Part shown: positions 26,796-36,111 of the stretch, piece by piece | Position numbering within the stretch: the first letter of the stretch is position 1 | Layout: the number at the start of each line of letters is the position of its first letter | Assembly (NCBI GenBank): GCA_012931725.1 | Contig: CM022945.1 | Location: 14,680,087-14,744,086 of the forward strand | Length of the DNA: 64,000 nt | Direction of reading: 5' to 3' | Origin: Litsea cubeba | Lineage: Eukaryota > Streptophyta > Magnoliopsida > Laurales > Lauraceae | Made by a program: the position numbers and the translations under genes | Notes under the pieces: model-generated | The model's input: only the letters and a program-made list of their open reading frames with translations | What the model was told of the DNA's origin: nothing | Databases searched by the model: none

Positions 26796-28758
26796 GCATC
26801 GCAGATGCAATAAGCACATCAAGTGGTTGCACTGAATTCGTACCCATGCAATCCTAAACTCCTAATCCTTTAGGCATACATGTCCTGAATATGTACCCAG
26901 CAACATTACATCATTGAAACACCTGTGCATTGTAGGTCTACAAGCAGAACTCCAAAACAAAGACAAATGAATATAAATGTGCATTTTCATACAAATAAAA
27001 CAGGTAAGTGAGGAATGTAGTTGATACATTACCCCTGTCCATCCTTGATTATGTGCATTGCCTAGTGCCAAGTTAATCCTGTTATAAGGTATCCCTGATG
27101 GAGTATCCCAAGCAGGCAGCAACCTATCTCCAATATCTTTAGCCTTCTCAAGAAACATGGTGTCCCCCGATAGATCATATGCGCTTAGAAGGCCACCAAC
27201 AACTCTGAAATTAAATTTTACACAGGAAAATTTGTCAGCAGAAACAACAGACAGCATATTAGCCGTAACTTAATCAATGTTCAGCACGATTGAAGTCACA
27301 GAAGTCACCGCAAAACTCCTTTCCATCCAGAAAGAGGATAAATTACTGAATATGTAATTAAACCTTATAATGCAACCTTATGGTTGTCTCAAAAACGCTA
27401 GCATCATAGTTCTTGTTGAAATCCAATGATTTTGCAACCCACCTGCCATAAAGAAACAAAGTTAAAAGATTTCAAAAAAAAACCCATCAAATCATCAAAG
27501 AACCAGTACTGAAGGGAAACTGCATACTTAAAAATACATCGGGGTAATAGGAAAGGAGCCAACAAAGTATTTTCAAACAGAACAAAAAAAAAAGGAAAGA
27601 ACAGGAAGAACAGTCATTCGTGACATGTTCCTGCGCTATTGAATAATGCATTTAAACCTTGTTCAGAAATACTAGATAAATGGATCAGAGCTATTGCTTT
27701 GGGAAACCTATCATCTTAAACAATGAATAAGAAATCACCATTTCCAAATACACAGAAAGCAATGCTAAAGAATATATGAGAAATCCAAAAACTGTCAATG
27801 CACACAAGAGGATGCAAAAGGATTCTTAAAACAATATCAACCAAAAAAGGCAAAAACAAAGACATATGATGAAATGAAAAGGCATCAAAGCAGAAAGTTG
27901 AAACTCACTCCCTAGCCTTTTGGAACTCCTCTTTTAGATCCATTATGTATAGCGTATCAAGCGAGTCAATCAAAGTTGCTCCAAGACCTCCAAAGCTATT
28001 AACACCATTCTTTGTTTGTGGCTGGTACAAAAAAAAAAAGAAAAAAATAACATACTTTGATGTGCCAACTTGAATTGGTGGCCAATGTATTCTGCTATAA
28101 GCTCTAATGTCAAGAAAGATAGATGCATACATTCCATAAAGTTATTTATTTTCATTGTTCAATCACAAGCATATTAGCAAACCAAACCTGAAGTTCATCT
28201 TGACCCCATGCATATTTCTCATAAGAAGTCCATGCATGAAGCATAGCTTCTTTTACTTTCTGCCTTCGCTGAATATCTAAGGGATCCTCGTCTCGATTCT
28301 TCTTGGTAGGTTTGATTTCACCACCAACCCCCAAATTCTTCTTTAGGTCTTGCAGCTACATGCATGAATGATAGAGAGATTCAGTCAAATCCAAACAATT
28401 GGATCTGTATAAACTAGTAGTAGAGCTTGCTTGCCTGATTCTGCAGTCGAATCAGTTCCTCGTTTAATTTAGAAACCTCCACCTGTAAATCAATTTAGAG
28501 AGCTCCAAGTATGAAACTTTGATCACTGCCCCAAATCAATCTATGAAAAAAAGGAGAAAGAAGAGAAAAGAGCAGACAAGTGATTTGAGTTGAGATCGCT
28601 CCCACCTCGTATTCACTTGTAAGCGTCTGCCGATCCCAGACGATGATGGTAACGGTGACGAAAGCGATGAGGAGAAGTGCCAGGCGTGTCGGGCGCTTCA
28701 GGTAATAGGACATGTGGAGATATCTCCATCGATTCGTGGACGTTCTGCTACGAAGCAT
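12087..28758 (-). CDS. MNS1: Golgi class I alpha-1,2-mannosidase (GH47), complete
   Basis: Trims Man8 to Man5 on N-glycans in the cis-Golgi (known for plant MNS1/MNS2). Fourteen exons, 5' to 3': 28758-28606, 28482-28435, 28355-28188, 28021-27909, 27442-27377, 27204-27033, 22858-22769, 19951-19827, 16685-16620, 15789-15681, 15582-15484, 13412-13332, 12919-12749, 12320-12087. They sum to 1695 nt, 564 aa, close to Arabidopsis MNS1. The protein has a short basic cytosolic tail, one type II membrane anchor (about residues 26-41), a stem, then the GH47 domain. Visible motifs are [15 protein letters not shown] (133-147), FETTIR (E179), DSGTEQLEF (247-255), LRPETVES (E444) and FNTEAHP (T528, the calcium-site threonine). 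Intron 2 starts with GC rather than GT. No lesion is seen, so the gene appears functional despite heavy transposon load in introns 6-11. MNS1 and MNS2 cannot be told apart here. Confidence 0.93.
13829..13895 (+). mobile_element. tRNA-derived SINE remnant
   Basis: A-box-like TTAGCTGGTAAGG is followed by B-box-like GAGTTTGAATACC and then an A-rich tail. The spacing fits a tRNA-related SINE head. It lies in MNS intron 11 (13413-15483). Confidence 0.45.
14234..14929. mobile_element. Non-autonomous TIR element (hAT-like) rich in GACACG motifs
   Basis: A 696-bp element inserted in MNS intron 11. The 17-bp ends match at 14 positions: left CTAAAAAGCACGGACAC and right, reverse-complemented, TTAGGAAGCACGGACAC. 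It is flanked by a perfect 8-bp duplication, ACAGCCAT (14226-14233 and 14930-14937). Just inside each end is a GC-rich cluster of GGACACG/CGTGTCC iterations, in opposite orientations at the two ends. The centre is AT-rich and contains the 92-bp minisatellite. The 8-bp duplication points to the hAT superfamily. No transposase is present. Confidence 0.75.
14383..14755. repeat. 92-bp minisatellite, four copies
   Basis: The key AACTTTGTAATCAATTTAGC occurs at 14387, 14479, 14571 and 14663, each exactly 92 bp apart. Each unit ends with the CAGCCCCCTTTTCTTTTC stretch. The copies are almost identical, so amplification is recent. It is entirely inside the hAT-like element. Confidence 0.9.
17331..17410. 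repeat. (GA)40 microsatellite
   Basis: Eighty uninterrupted bases of AG dinucleotide in MNS intron 8 (16686-19826). The Ser-Leu reading frame on the other strand is an artefact of the repeat. Confidence 0.97.
17470..17935 (-). mobile_element. Copia RNase H / 3' end fragment
   Basis: Minus-strand translation of about 17870-17640 reads, in order, [33 protein letters not shown] and [16 protein letters not shown]. This is the conserved C-terminal RNase H end of Ty1/Copia polyproteins, with stops. The adjoining 17470-17630 looks like the 3' untranslated region or LTR of the same element (CACTCCCCCTCAAACTG at 17619). It lies in MNS intron 8. Confidence 0.7.
19157..19174. repeat. (AT)9 microsatellite
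   Basis: Short AT run in MNS intron 8, inside a gene-free stretch (18.7-19.4 kb) that looks like old MITE sequence without clear ends. Confidence 0.9.
20050..20420. repeat. GTGGGCCCAC-family repeat
   Basis: Carries GATCCAATGGTCCAGTGCAT and GTGGCCCCACATG, shared with the repeats near 1.7, 21.2, 21.7 and 29.9 kb. It lies in MNS intron 7 (19952-22768). Element ends are not clear. Confidence 0.5.
21049..21403. mobile_element. MITE with perfect 24-bp terminal inverted repeats
   Basis: Left end 21049-21072 (TGCATACACCTCTCACTG...) and right end 21380-21403 are perfect reverse complements over 24 bp. The interior is GTGGGCCC-rich and non-coding. No convincing target duplication is visible, so the superfamily is open. 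It lies in MNS intron 7. Confidence 0.75.
21600..21960. repeat. GTGGGCCCAC-family repeat with near-perfect palindrome
   Basis: Holds a 23-bp near-palindrome around CCGTGGGGCCCACGG (about 21690-21705), and the GGACTGGACCATTGGATCGA block also seen at about 21181. It ends with an inverted pair around GATCCAGTGCGCA / TGTGCGCTGGATC. Non-coding, in MNS intron 7. Confidence 0.5.
22296..22599 (+). mobile_element. Intact TRIM (miniature LTR retrotransposon), 304 bp
   Basis: Two 70-bp LTRs, 22296-22365 and 22530-22599, each begin TGTTAAGTAG and end CTCTGTCA. They differ at four positions, all transitions. The primer binding site TGGTATCAGAGCC (22366-22378) follows the left LTR directly and is complementary to initiator methionine tRNA. 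A polypurine tract (GAGGGGGG) abuts the right LTR. A perfect 5-bp target duplication, AGATA, flanks the element (22291-22295 and 22600-22604). The 164-bp interior is GC-rich and has no gag or pol. It must be mobilised in trans. It lies in MNS intron 6/7 territory, 165 bp from exon 7 on the 3' side of the gene. Confidence 0.92.
23704..26230 (-). mobile_element. Internally deleted Ty1/Copia retrotransposon
   Basis: LTR-like direct repeats lie at about 23704-23905 and 25963-26230, sharing the CCTTTGATTGGGGTGACAGT block. Read on the minus strand, the tRNA-Met primer site TGGTATCAGAGC (25962-25951) abuts the 5' LTR. Within about 20 bases comes integrase C-terminal coding ([14 protein letters not shown]). 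Next come reverse transcriptase ([11 protein letters not shown] near 25120, [12 protein letters not shown] near 24890) and RNase H (ICFEIVW-like near 24170; [13 protein letters not shown] near 24020). Gag, protease and most of integrase are gone, and the rest has stops, so it is not autonomous. It lies in MNS intron 6 (22859-27032). Confidence 0.8.
26755..26789. repeat. (GA)n microsatellite
   Basis: About 17 AG units in MNS intron 6. Confidence 0.95.
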
Positions 28759-29040
28759 CGGATTTTGGGATGAGATCTCGGAAGTCTTTTGCGCCTTTTG
28801 GTTCCTCTCGTGTTTCAGATGGGTTTCGAGGAGGAACGAGTGCTCATGAGCTGTTCGACGAAAAGTCGAGGACGACTTCTGCTACCCGGTTTGGTCAGGT
28901 CGTCCCACTCCCACGATCCGTGGAAAATTCTATACGAGTTTGTTTACCCACCACAATTCACACGGAGAACCGCTAACATGCGCCGGACCTCCCGACTGTG
29001 CTACTCCAAAGTCTCCAACTATACGAGGACAATTATTAAA
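28759..29040 (-). promoter_or_regulatory. MNS 5' UTR and proximal promoter region
   Basis: Directly upstream of the MNS start codon. It is noticeably richer in CpG than its surroundings up to about 29000, then drops to AT-rich DNA. No unambiguous TATA box is seen, so the transcription start cannot be placed. Open frames here on the plus strand are overlaps without homology. Confidence 0.4.
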
Positions 29041-29304
29041 AATTTGAACTATTAAAATATTATCTTCTTCACTTGCTGATAAATTTTCTTAAATTCTGCT
29101 CATTCAAATACCAACTCATTTTTTTTTTCCTTCAAACCGCTCATGTTTGATTTGAGTTGTTTTTACATAACTGTACCCTTATTGCTACAATTTCTCTATT
29201 TCTATTTTATCCAACTTATCCTATGGAAAAAGGTAATTTTTTTTAAATATGTGATTATTTATTTTACAGTGCAGGGAAATGCCGTGCTAAGCATGGGTTA
29301 TTGG

Positions 29305-30232
29305 GCTAATTATTATATATTATAGACGTAGGAATCGATTTCGAAATTGGAGTCCGATTTGCTAATCGATTGCAAAATTGGAGTTCAATTTTGATTTCAA
29401 TTGCGAAATTGAAACTCCAATTTCAATTTTAATTTTTATTGGAGAGATTTGAAGATTTACATCAAGAGTCTACTTTTGTTAATCTTCTTTATGTGAGTTT
29501 TAAATTTTAATATAAATCTATTATGGATAGGTGATTAAAGAATCCAGATGAAAAAATCCACCTTGCTCAATAACTCTATCCAATGGATTTAGAATTTTAA
29601 TATAGCTATGATTTTTAAAAGTGAATCCTTAATAGTGATTTATACATATGGGCTCCACATATAATAAATTTCTTTAAAGTGGGCCTCATATTTTAATTCC
29701 TAAAGACGGGGCCACATACAATATATTTGTTTGTTTTATATTTATTTTCTTATTGAGCAAGGCTCTCCTAAGCTTAAGCTTATGATGTGATTCCGTAAGC
29801 TAACGCTTCTAGGGCTCATCATTGATCCATCCAAATGGACCAAACACACGACCCCCTTAAATTGCACAAGCCCACCAACTTTTGGTCAAATCCGAATTTA
29901 CTAGACCGTTGGATCGACTATGTACCAATCTGAATAGGCCGTTGACCATTAAACTTTTGGTGCCCAGATGGAGATGATAGAAACCACGATTTGGGCTGAT
30001 TTTTTGTACGAATGAGGGTCCCAGGGAGTCCTTGAAATCCCCCCCACCCCCATCCCCATATGGGTCCCCAAGTGGGCCCCACTACGTAATTGAGCTTACT
30101 TCAGCTTACCTTATCTTAAGCTTCAGCTTAGGAGAGCTGGCCCCTTTCTTATTAATTAATATCTCATAAAATAGCCACAAATTGGACGTGTTTGTATTTC
30201 TGGGGCGGGCTTAGCGTGGGAATGCTTTGCTA
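29305..30232 (+). mobile_element. Helitron-like repeat, copy 1, with nested MITE
   Basis: Starts with TTATTATATATTATAGACG, a block shared with about 40888 and 44690. It ends with a stem-loop-like GCGGGCTTAGCGTGGG, an 8-nt spacer and CTAG followed by T (30228-30232), the pattern of Helitron 3' ends. A near-identical end occurs at about 46873-46902. The 5' end does not start with the usual TC, so the class is tentative. No Rep or helicase coding is present. Confidence 0.4.
29761..30142. mobile_element. MITE with CTCTCCTAAGCT ends, nested in Helitron-like repeat
   Basis: Left GCTCTCCTAAGCTTAAGCTT (29763-29782) is inverted on the right as AAGCTTCAGCTTAGGAGAGC (about 30119-30138), one mismatch in 20. 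The interior has the GTGGGCCCCAC and CCGTTGGATCGAC blocks of the window-wide repeat family. Non-coding. Confidence 0.65.
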
Positions 30233-32010
30233 GTGTTATTATTACTTTCAAGTTGTTGGGATGAGCCTCAGAGAGTAGGAAAAGGAAGACAGTAGTTGTC
30301 TTACATGGGCTTACTTAACATGGACATGGACACGCACTGATATCAGACATGTCCGAGATGTGGCTACAAAACCTGACATGGTAGTTGTAATATTCACTGG
30401 GAACAAACGTCCGTGCTAAGTCCGGGCAAAAAATCAAGATATATTAAAATTTAAGAATTTTTTTAAAATATTGTTAAGATAAAATAAATATAAAATAAGT
30501 TTTTTTATTATCTTTGAATATTAAAAAAATCTCTATGTGTGAAAATAAATATAAAATAAAGTAAATTTACATAGCACAATGACCCTTGAATTTAAAGGCA
30601 TTGACCATTACGACCATCTCATTTACGGGTATATTATGCCTTTGATGATTGAAAATATAAGAAAAGAAAACAAACCGGATGGATCTACATCTACTAAAAA
30701 TAACCAAAAGAAAGGGATAAAAAAATTAACATGTTTGATCCATCAGTGGGGGCTACCCTTGAAATGTTTTTAACGTGTGGGACCTACTGATGGCTCTGCA
30801 TCCAAAGAAGAAAAAAGGGAAGATAAGAAGAAAGGAAATGGAAATCGAATGATTTCATCCTCAATGGGCCACACACCACATATGGATTTATGGTGATGGA
30901 ACAATTGGCCCCCATAGATGATTGATAGTATAAGAAAAAAAATTAAAAGAGAGGGGGGCGAACAAGTATAAGAAAGGAAAAAAAAACATAAAAGATGTAC
31001 ATTGTATGGGATGAGTGTACGTGGATATAGATACGAATCATCATAGTATGTTTCTAATAGTCCTAACTCATGTGCACTCAAAGAAATTAAGCTTATGTAT
31101 GATACCAACCGAGTCTAATTGCCCACTACGGATACATATTGACCTAGAAAACTAATATCTATTCATAATCCATGAGTGGGTCCCATTGCAAAAATAAGTT
31201 AAATGTGTGGGGCCCACTAATTGATTTGCATCCATTAAGAAACCAGACAATGGGGCTTGCCTCCCTCCATCAGTGGGGCCCGCTCTTAGAAAAAAGGGGT
31301 TAAGAGAAGGCCATTGAGATTTCATCCAATAGTGGAGTCCAATCTTGAAATATATTTAATACGAACTGGTGCCCACTACTGGAACCATCCATTTGGGAAA
31401 AAAACTGAAAGGAGAGTAAAGGAGCTGTATTAATCCATGAGTGGGTCCCACTGCAAAAATAAGTTAAATATGTGGGGCCCACTAATAGATTTGCATCCAT
31501 TAAGAAACCAGACAACGGCCAACAGTGGGGCCCACTCTTAAGAAAAATGGGTTAAGAGAAGGCCATTAGGAGATTGAAATGGAGACTAGAGGTATTGTTA
31601 TCAATCAACGTCTGGGAGAGACGGTATAAGACGTATAGACATTAGAACACAATTATTGAAACATATTCTACTACGTATGATAGAATACAAATTACAAACG
31701 TCATATGTGCCCAGAGCCATGCATACGAACAAACAAGTTTGGATCTTTCAATCAGTCACATGTGCTCAGATCCCAAAGCCATGCAGCAAAACATTAAAAA
31801 AAAGGGATGGTCAACTGATCACACAAACTTTTTTTTATGGATGGTCAAACGGACAATGGTTAGGACACAGATGATATCAAGTGATATGAATCTCAAAGTA
31901 TGGCCCCACTAATAAAGCTGTTGGTCTCAACCTTTCATCCAAAGAAAAAAGGTAGTTGGTCCCAACAAAAAAGAAAAAGGCGTTGTCGTTCAAGTTTTAC
32001 CCACAAGAGA
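30233..32010. repeat. Gene-free stretch with a 265-bp tandem duplication
   Basis: No exon is seen. The block CCATGAGTGGGTCCCA through AAGAAACCAGACAA, and the following CAGTGGGGCCC / GGGTTAAGAGAAGGCCATT, occurs at about 31171-31310 and again at about 31436-31575, 265 bp apart and nearly identical. The rest is AT-rich. Confidence 0.6.
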
Positions 32011-33056
32011 TTAGAAACAAGGATCTATAGGTGCAGAAACTTCAACAACACCGCCCATCATTCTCACAACCCTTTTCATGGAAGACCTTAGAGATGGGTC
32101 CTCTTGCACACACCATATGGCCACCATCACCATCCTCTCGAGCACCTTTCTATCTTGCAGTGCCTCTTTGTCGTCTCCCACCAGCAAAACCAGCATCCCT
32201 TCTCTAAAGCATTTAATTGCCCAGCCCTTCAAGATAACTTCCTCCTCATGCCCCGTCTTTATTTCAATGTGCTTCCTACAACATATTATCTCTAACAGCA
32301 TTATTCCAAAGCTATAGACGTAAACTTTGACAGTAATTGACAAGTTCTTGAACCATTCTGGAGCGAGATACCCCCGGGTACCACAGATCCCAATACTCGT
32401 CCTGGATTCATCTTTTTTGATAAGCTTGGCAAGCCCGAAATCAGAGATCCTTGCAATGAAGTAGTCATCGAGGAGTATGTTTTAAGGCTTTATATCACAA
32501 TGTATGATCTGGGTGCTGCACTCTTCATGTAAATACATCAGCCCTCTTGCAATTCCTAAAGCAAGTTGGCATTTGTGGCTCCAAGCCGGCCTCGAACTGT
32601 TGAAAAGAAAGCTTGCTACAGACCCATTGCTCATGAACTCATAGACGAGAAGGCGATGCGATCCCTCATTGCATAATCCAAATAGACGAACAAGATTCCT
32701 GTGATGGGTTTGGCCGATCACGCTCACTTCACTGTCGAATTCTCTCTCACCTTCTTCCACTAACCTGTCTAGTCTCTTCACTACAACGATATTGGACGAG
32801 TTTGTAAACAATGCCAAAAGCACCTCTACCTAGCTCTTCTTTGAACCCACGAGTGGGTTCTTCTAGTTGTTTGAAAGTAAAGGAACGTATACTCAGTCAC
32901 AACATGCTAGAGTCTTCATAAATACTCAGTAGCTTCTTATGATAGGAGTAGCAGACCGCAAGAGAGATTGCTGATACTAAGAGGAAGTTAAGAAACACAG
33001 AGCTATCTAAAAAGGTAGATCCCACAAGCACTAACCTCGCATGATCTTTCTTCCCT
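32011..33056 (-). pseudogene. G-type lectin S-receptor-like kinase, truncated and broken
   Basis: Membrane span, juxtamembrane and kinase domain of a LECRK/RLK1-type receptor kinase, colinear without introns. From the 5' side, a hydrophobic span (FLNFLLVSAISLAVCYSY) leads to RSFTFKQLEE and the glycine loop GRGAFGIVYK. After that come VVVKRLD (Lys), IIHCDIKP, NILLDD, ISDFGLAKL, GTRGYLAPEW and a C-terminal end PIDPCF. Lesions: a TGA in the juxtamembrane region near 32908, a frameshift just after VYK near 32820, and TAA at 32484-32482 between IIHCDIKP and NILLDD. The invariant Asp of subdomain IX is Tyr (KVYVYSFG). The extracellular lectin part is absent; homology ends abruptly at 33056 against unrelated repeat DNA. 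It cannot make a working kinase. Confidence 0.85.
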
Positions 33057-33200
33057 TTGTACAAGGTCGAATGCGACCTTTGAGTGTTTCTTACAAGGTC
33101 GAATTCGACGCAGAGAACTAAAATGTATTAAGGTCACTTCTATCTCAGCGTCGAATTCGACGTTCGGCGCTTAAACTGAAGGTTGAAATCGACCACAAAA
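33057..33200. repeat. Cluster of GTCGAATTCGAC palindromes
   Basis: Four related palindromic motifs occur in 140 bp: GGTCGAATGCGACC, two perfect GTCGAATTCGAC sites, and a decayed GGTTGAAATCGACC. They start exactly where the kinase pseudogene stops, so this is probably the edge of an inserted element. Confidence 0.55.
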
Positions 33201-33539
33201 AAAATGGTAAAAAAAAGTTAAGAATCCTGTACGGATTCCCTGTTAGGTGTATGTTTGCCTAATGTTCACTCTTTAGTGTACTGACCATATAAAGTGTATT
33301 TTTCGATAAAAATCCCTTGAAAGAAAATTTTGTAACTTGATATAAAATACTGATATTTTTGTAAATAATAATAGACTCATTTTTATTTATATAAATATAA
33401 GGACAAAGTTATCATTTATATAAAAGTTCAACACAAATCTCATGCTTAACAAGAAAGGTATTGAAATAAAACTACAGGGACATATTTACAAATCATATGA
33501 ATCTTAGGGGGCACATATAAAAAAACTATTATCCATTTG

Positions 33540-33640
33540 AGCAGCCTAGGGTTTGGATGGCATGTTTGTAATTTTAAGCAATCTCAAATCTTAGGACTCA
33601 ATCGCATGATAAATTAGGGTTTTTGGGCTTCTCAGTACTC
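33540..33640 (+). promoter_or_regulatory. RPS28 promoter: telo-box and site II element
   Basis: A TAGGGTTT telo-box (33615-33622; another CTAGGGTTTGG near 33547) lies beside a TGGGCT site II element (33624-33629). The pair is well known upstream of plant ribosomal-protein genes and drives expression in dividing cells. A pyrimidine-rich initiator (CTCCCTCACCCCCTCTC) follows at about 33639. Confidence 0.75.
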
Positions 33641-33710
33641 CCTCACCCCCTCTCAACTCTCAAGTCCCAAGCTCGCGGCGGCAACAAGACCTTCTTCTCT
33701 ATCGAACGTG
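33640..33710 (+). other. RPS28: RPS28 non-coding first exon (5' UTR)
   Basis: Pyrimidine-rich leader followed by a GC-rich segment (GCTCGCGGCGGCAACAAG) that ends at a strong donor, GTAAGT, at 33711. There is no ATG. It pairs with the acceptor TTGCAG at 39654-39659, one base before the RPS28 start codon, implying a 5'-UTR intron of about 5.9 kb. The transcription start is approximate. Confidence 0.65.
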
Positions 33711-36111
33711 GTAAGTAGCGTCTCTTTCTCTATCTGTTCTTTCCTTAGACAAAGATCACATCTTTCAAGTAAAAGCTGCTGTCTTTATGAGTCGATCGGT
33801 TCTTCTCTGTTTCTAGCCTTTTCTTTCCTTGTAATTTCTTAGTCAAGATCTATGAATTCGATGGAAAGATCTAGGTTTTCTTTTTCTTATAGATGATGGT
33901 GGAGGCGATATGCTTCACGAGGGTTTGTTGGTAATCTAAGTATTTTCTGTAGTAGTTTGAGTTTGACATGGTAATCCTATTCTATCTGCATAGGAAGAGA
34001 CACATGAATGAGGCTCTTTCGTCTGCATGAGAAACAACCCATTTGACATTTTCTTATAAATGTTTAGGGCTTCTTTGTTTCATCAAGAAATTGGATAACG
34101 AGGAATTCTATGAGTTTGTAAATTTTTTTGTAAGTGGTTAAAAATGAAGAATCAGATGTGAATGCCCCCCCAAAAAAAGACCATCCGTAAGGGGAAGATG
34201 AGAAATCAATACCCAGCCAACACCAACCCTAGTAATTCAAATCTTAGGAAAGTCAAGGTCCCATCTTTATATCGAGTTATACAGTTCCTTGTATCGGTAC
34301 TGGTTTTGTCCGTGCCTACTTCTTACTTTTCTCATTGGCACATGAGTTCTGATTCAAGCTATTGGAGACGGCAGAAGTAGCTATTTCTCCATATGCTATT
34401 GCGCTTGTTTCTTGCGATATCATGGAGGCATTTTTGAAGGTGGATTTTAGTTTATTATGTGAGACAGGGTGTTAAGCTTTGGAGTTGCTTGCATAAGAGG
34501 TTGCAGGAAATGCATGTAATCTGGTTGGGTCTCTAGCTAGTCTGGACTTAGACTAGCACTTTAAGGGGTTGAACGTGACTCCAGATAACATTTATTTGGA
34601 CCTACACAAACCCAAATCTGGGCCCTGACCATATACTTAATCCAATTTCATTCTGGAGTATAATATTCGAATGGAACACCACCCCTGAAAGTTGTGGCAT
34701 GTACTGCCTTGTTTTGATCATTCTTGCCTGTTATGATGCCTGGTTATGGTTGAATAGAGGATTTTTTTTTTTTTTGAATATTTTCTTGACCCTTTAATAA
34801 AGGCTGAAATTAAGGTGTAGAGGAGTTTGTTGATACTCCTAATCAAATGGGAGGGCTTAACAGAGATGGTATATTGTACCATTTGCTTTGATTATTCAAA
34901 TATGTGCTCAAGCCTTTGTGAATTAATCTTTTTATTTAACTGTTGACTTTCCTGCACAACATTCACGAATTTGACTTGTAAAAGCGGATATTTGAAGTGT
35001 AGTTTATGTTTAATTACTATTCTAGGTTTTTACCCTTTTTTAAAAAAGAAAATATGTTTTCATTTTTTTTTTCTTTATCGCATCTTTTCTGGAACAAAAT
35101 TCCTGAATGGTTTGAACACCAGACTGTTTCATTTTAGTGCTAAATTGGAATGGTCTTCAGATTGGAATTAACAACTTTTTCTCAGGTCTGAAACAAGTTA
35201 AGAAGGGTAGAATCAAAGTTCTAATCCAATTTCTTATGCTAAGGTCGACAGATCATTGTGAACTAATTCTTGGTTGGGTAGAATCTAAGGAACAGTAGCC
35301 ACAAAAGAGTCTTAATGTCTTATATGGGGTATGTGGGAAAGATTGACCTGCAAGCAACTAATGTACAACTGCATGGGATAGCTTATTCCCACTTGATGGG
35401 TTAGCTGATTAGCTATTTGTTCCACTGCCTGTCCACATTGGATCTGTTAGAATTGAACTCAATCTATCCACTGTTACAACTCTTGATACGGGATGACTGT
35501 GTGGAATGTGGGGGATTGCAAGGACATGAATGATGTTGTTCATTAATGGCTGGATGCAAGGATCCAAGAAGTGGTTGTGGAGGGTATATCGGCTGCCCCT
35601 CAAATGATATGTATCACTTGCCCTATATCTGTGTGGATCTAGTTTGAGGTTAAAAAAAAAAATTCTGAGAAATATCTAAAGCATTGCTAATGCTAATGAA
35701 ATGTCAGATTTTAATGTTGAATTTCATTTGCACCTTGAATAAATGTATGTGTCTATGTGTGTATCCCATTGTCATGCATTTCCTTTGTTTTTGTTTTATA
35801 ACAGTAAAATCGTCCTCTGTTGCTATATAATTCTAAAAGAACAGTTGTATTTGTTCACCTATATTCTTGATACAAAGTTATATTAAGTTAAGACCTAATA
35901 AAACGTTAATGGTCGAACAGTTGAATCAAAATCGGATCACTATATATGTTTACTATTGATGTAACATGTAGTATCATGGTATCAACAATTATGTTTTATA
36001 TAGTATAGTAGTACTTAAATGCTAAGTACTTCTTTAATACCTACAACTAATTACTTAGTACCTAGTGGTAGTTGACTTATTAATATCACTTGGATAAGGG
36101 ATTGATATTTT
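33711..36111 (+). other. RPS28 5'-UTR intron, proximal part
   Basis: Unique-looking, T-rich intron DNA. No further exon is recognised, and short open frames here (for example 34162-34380) have no homology I know. The foldback element begins at 36112. Confidence 0.5.
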
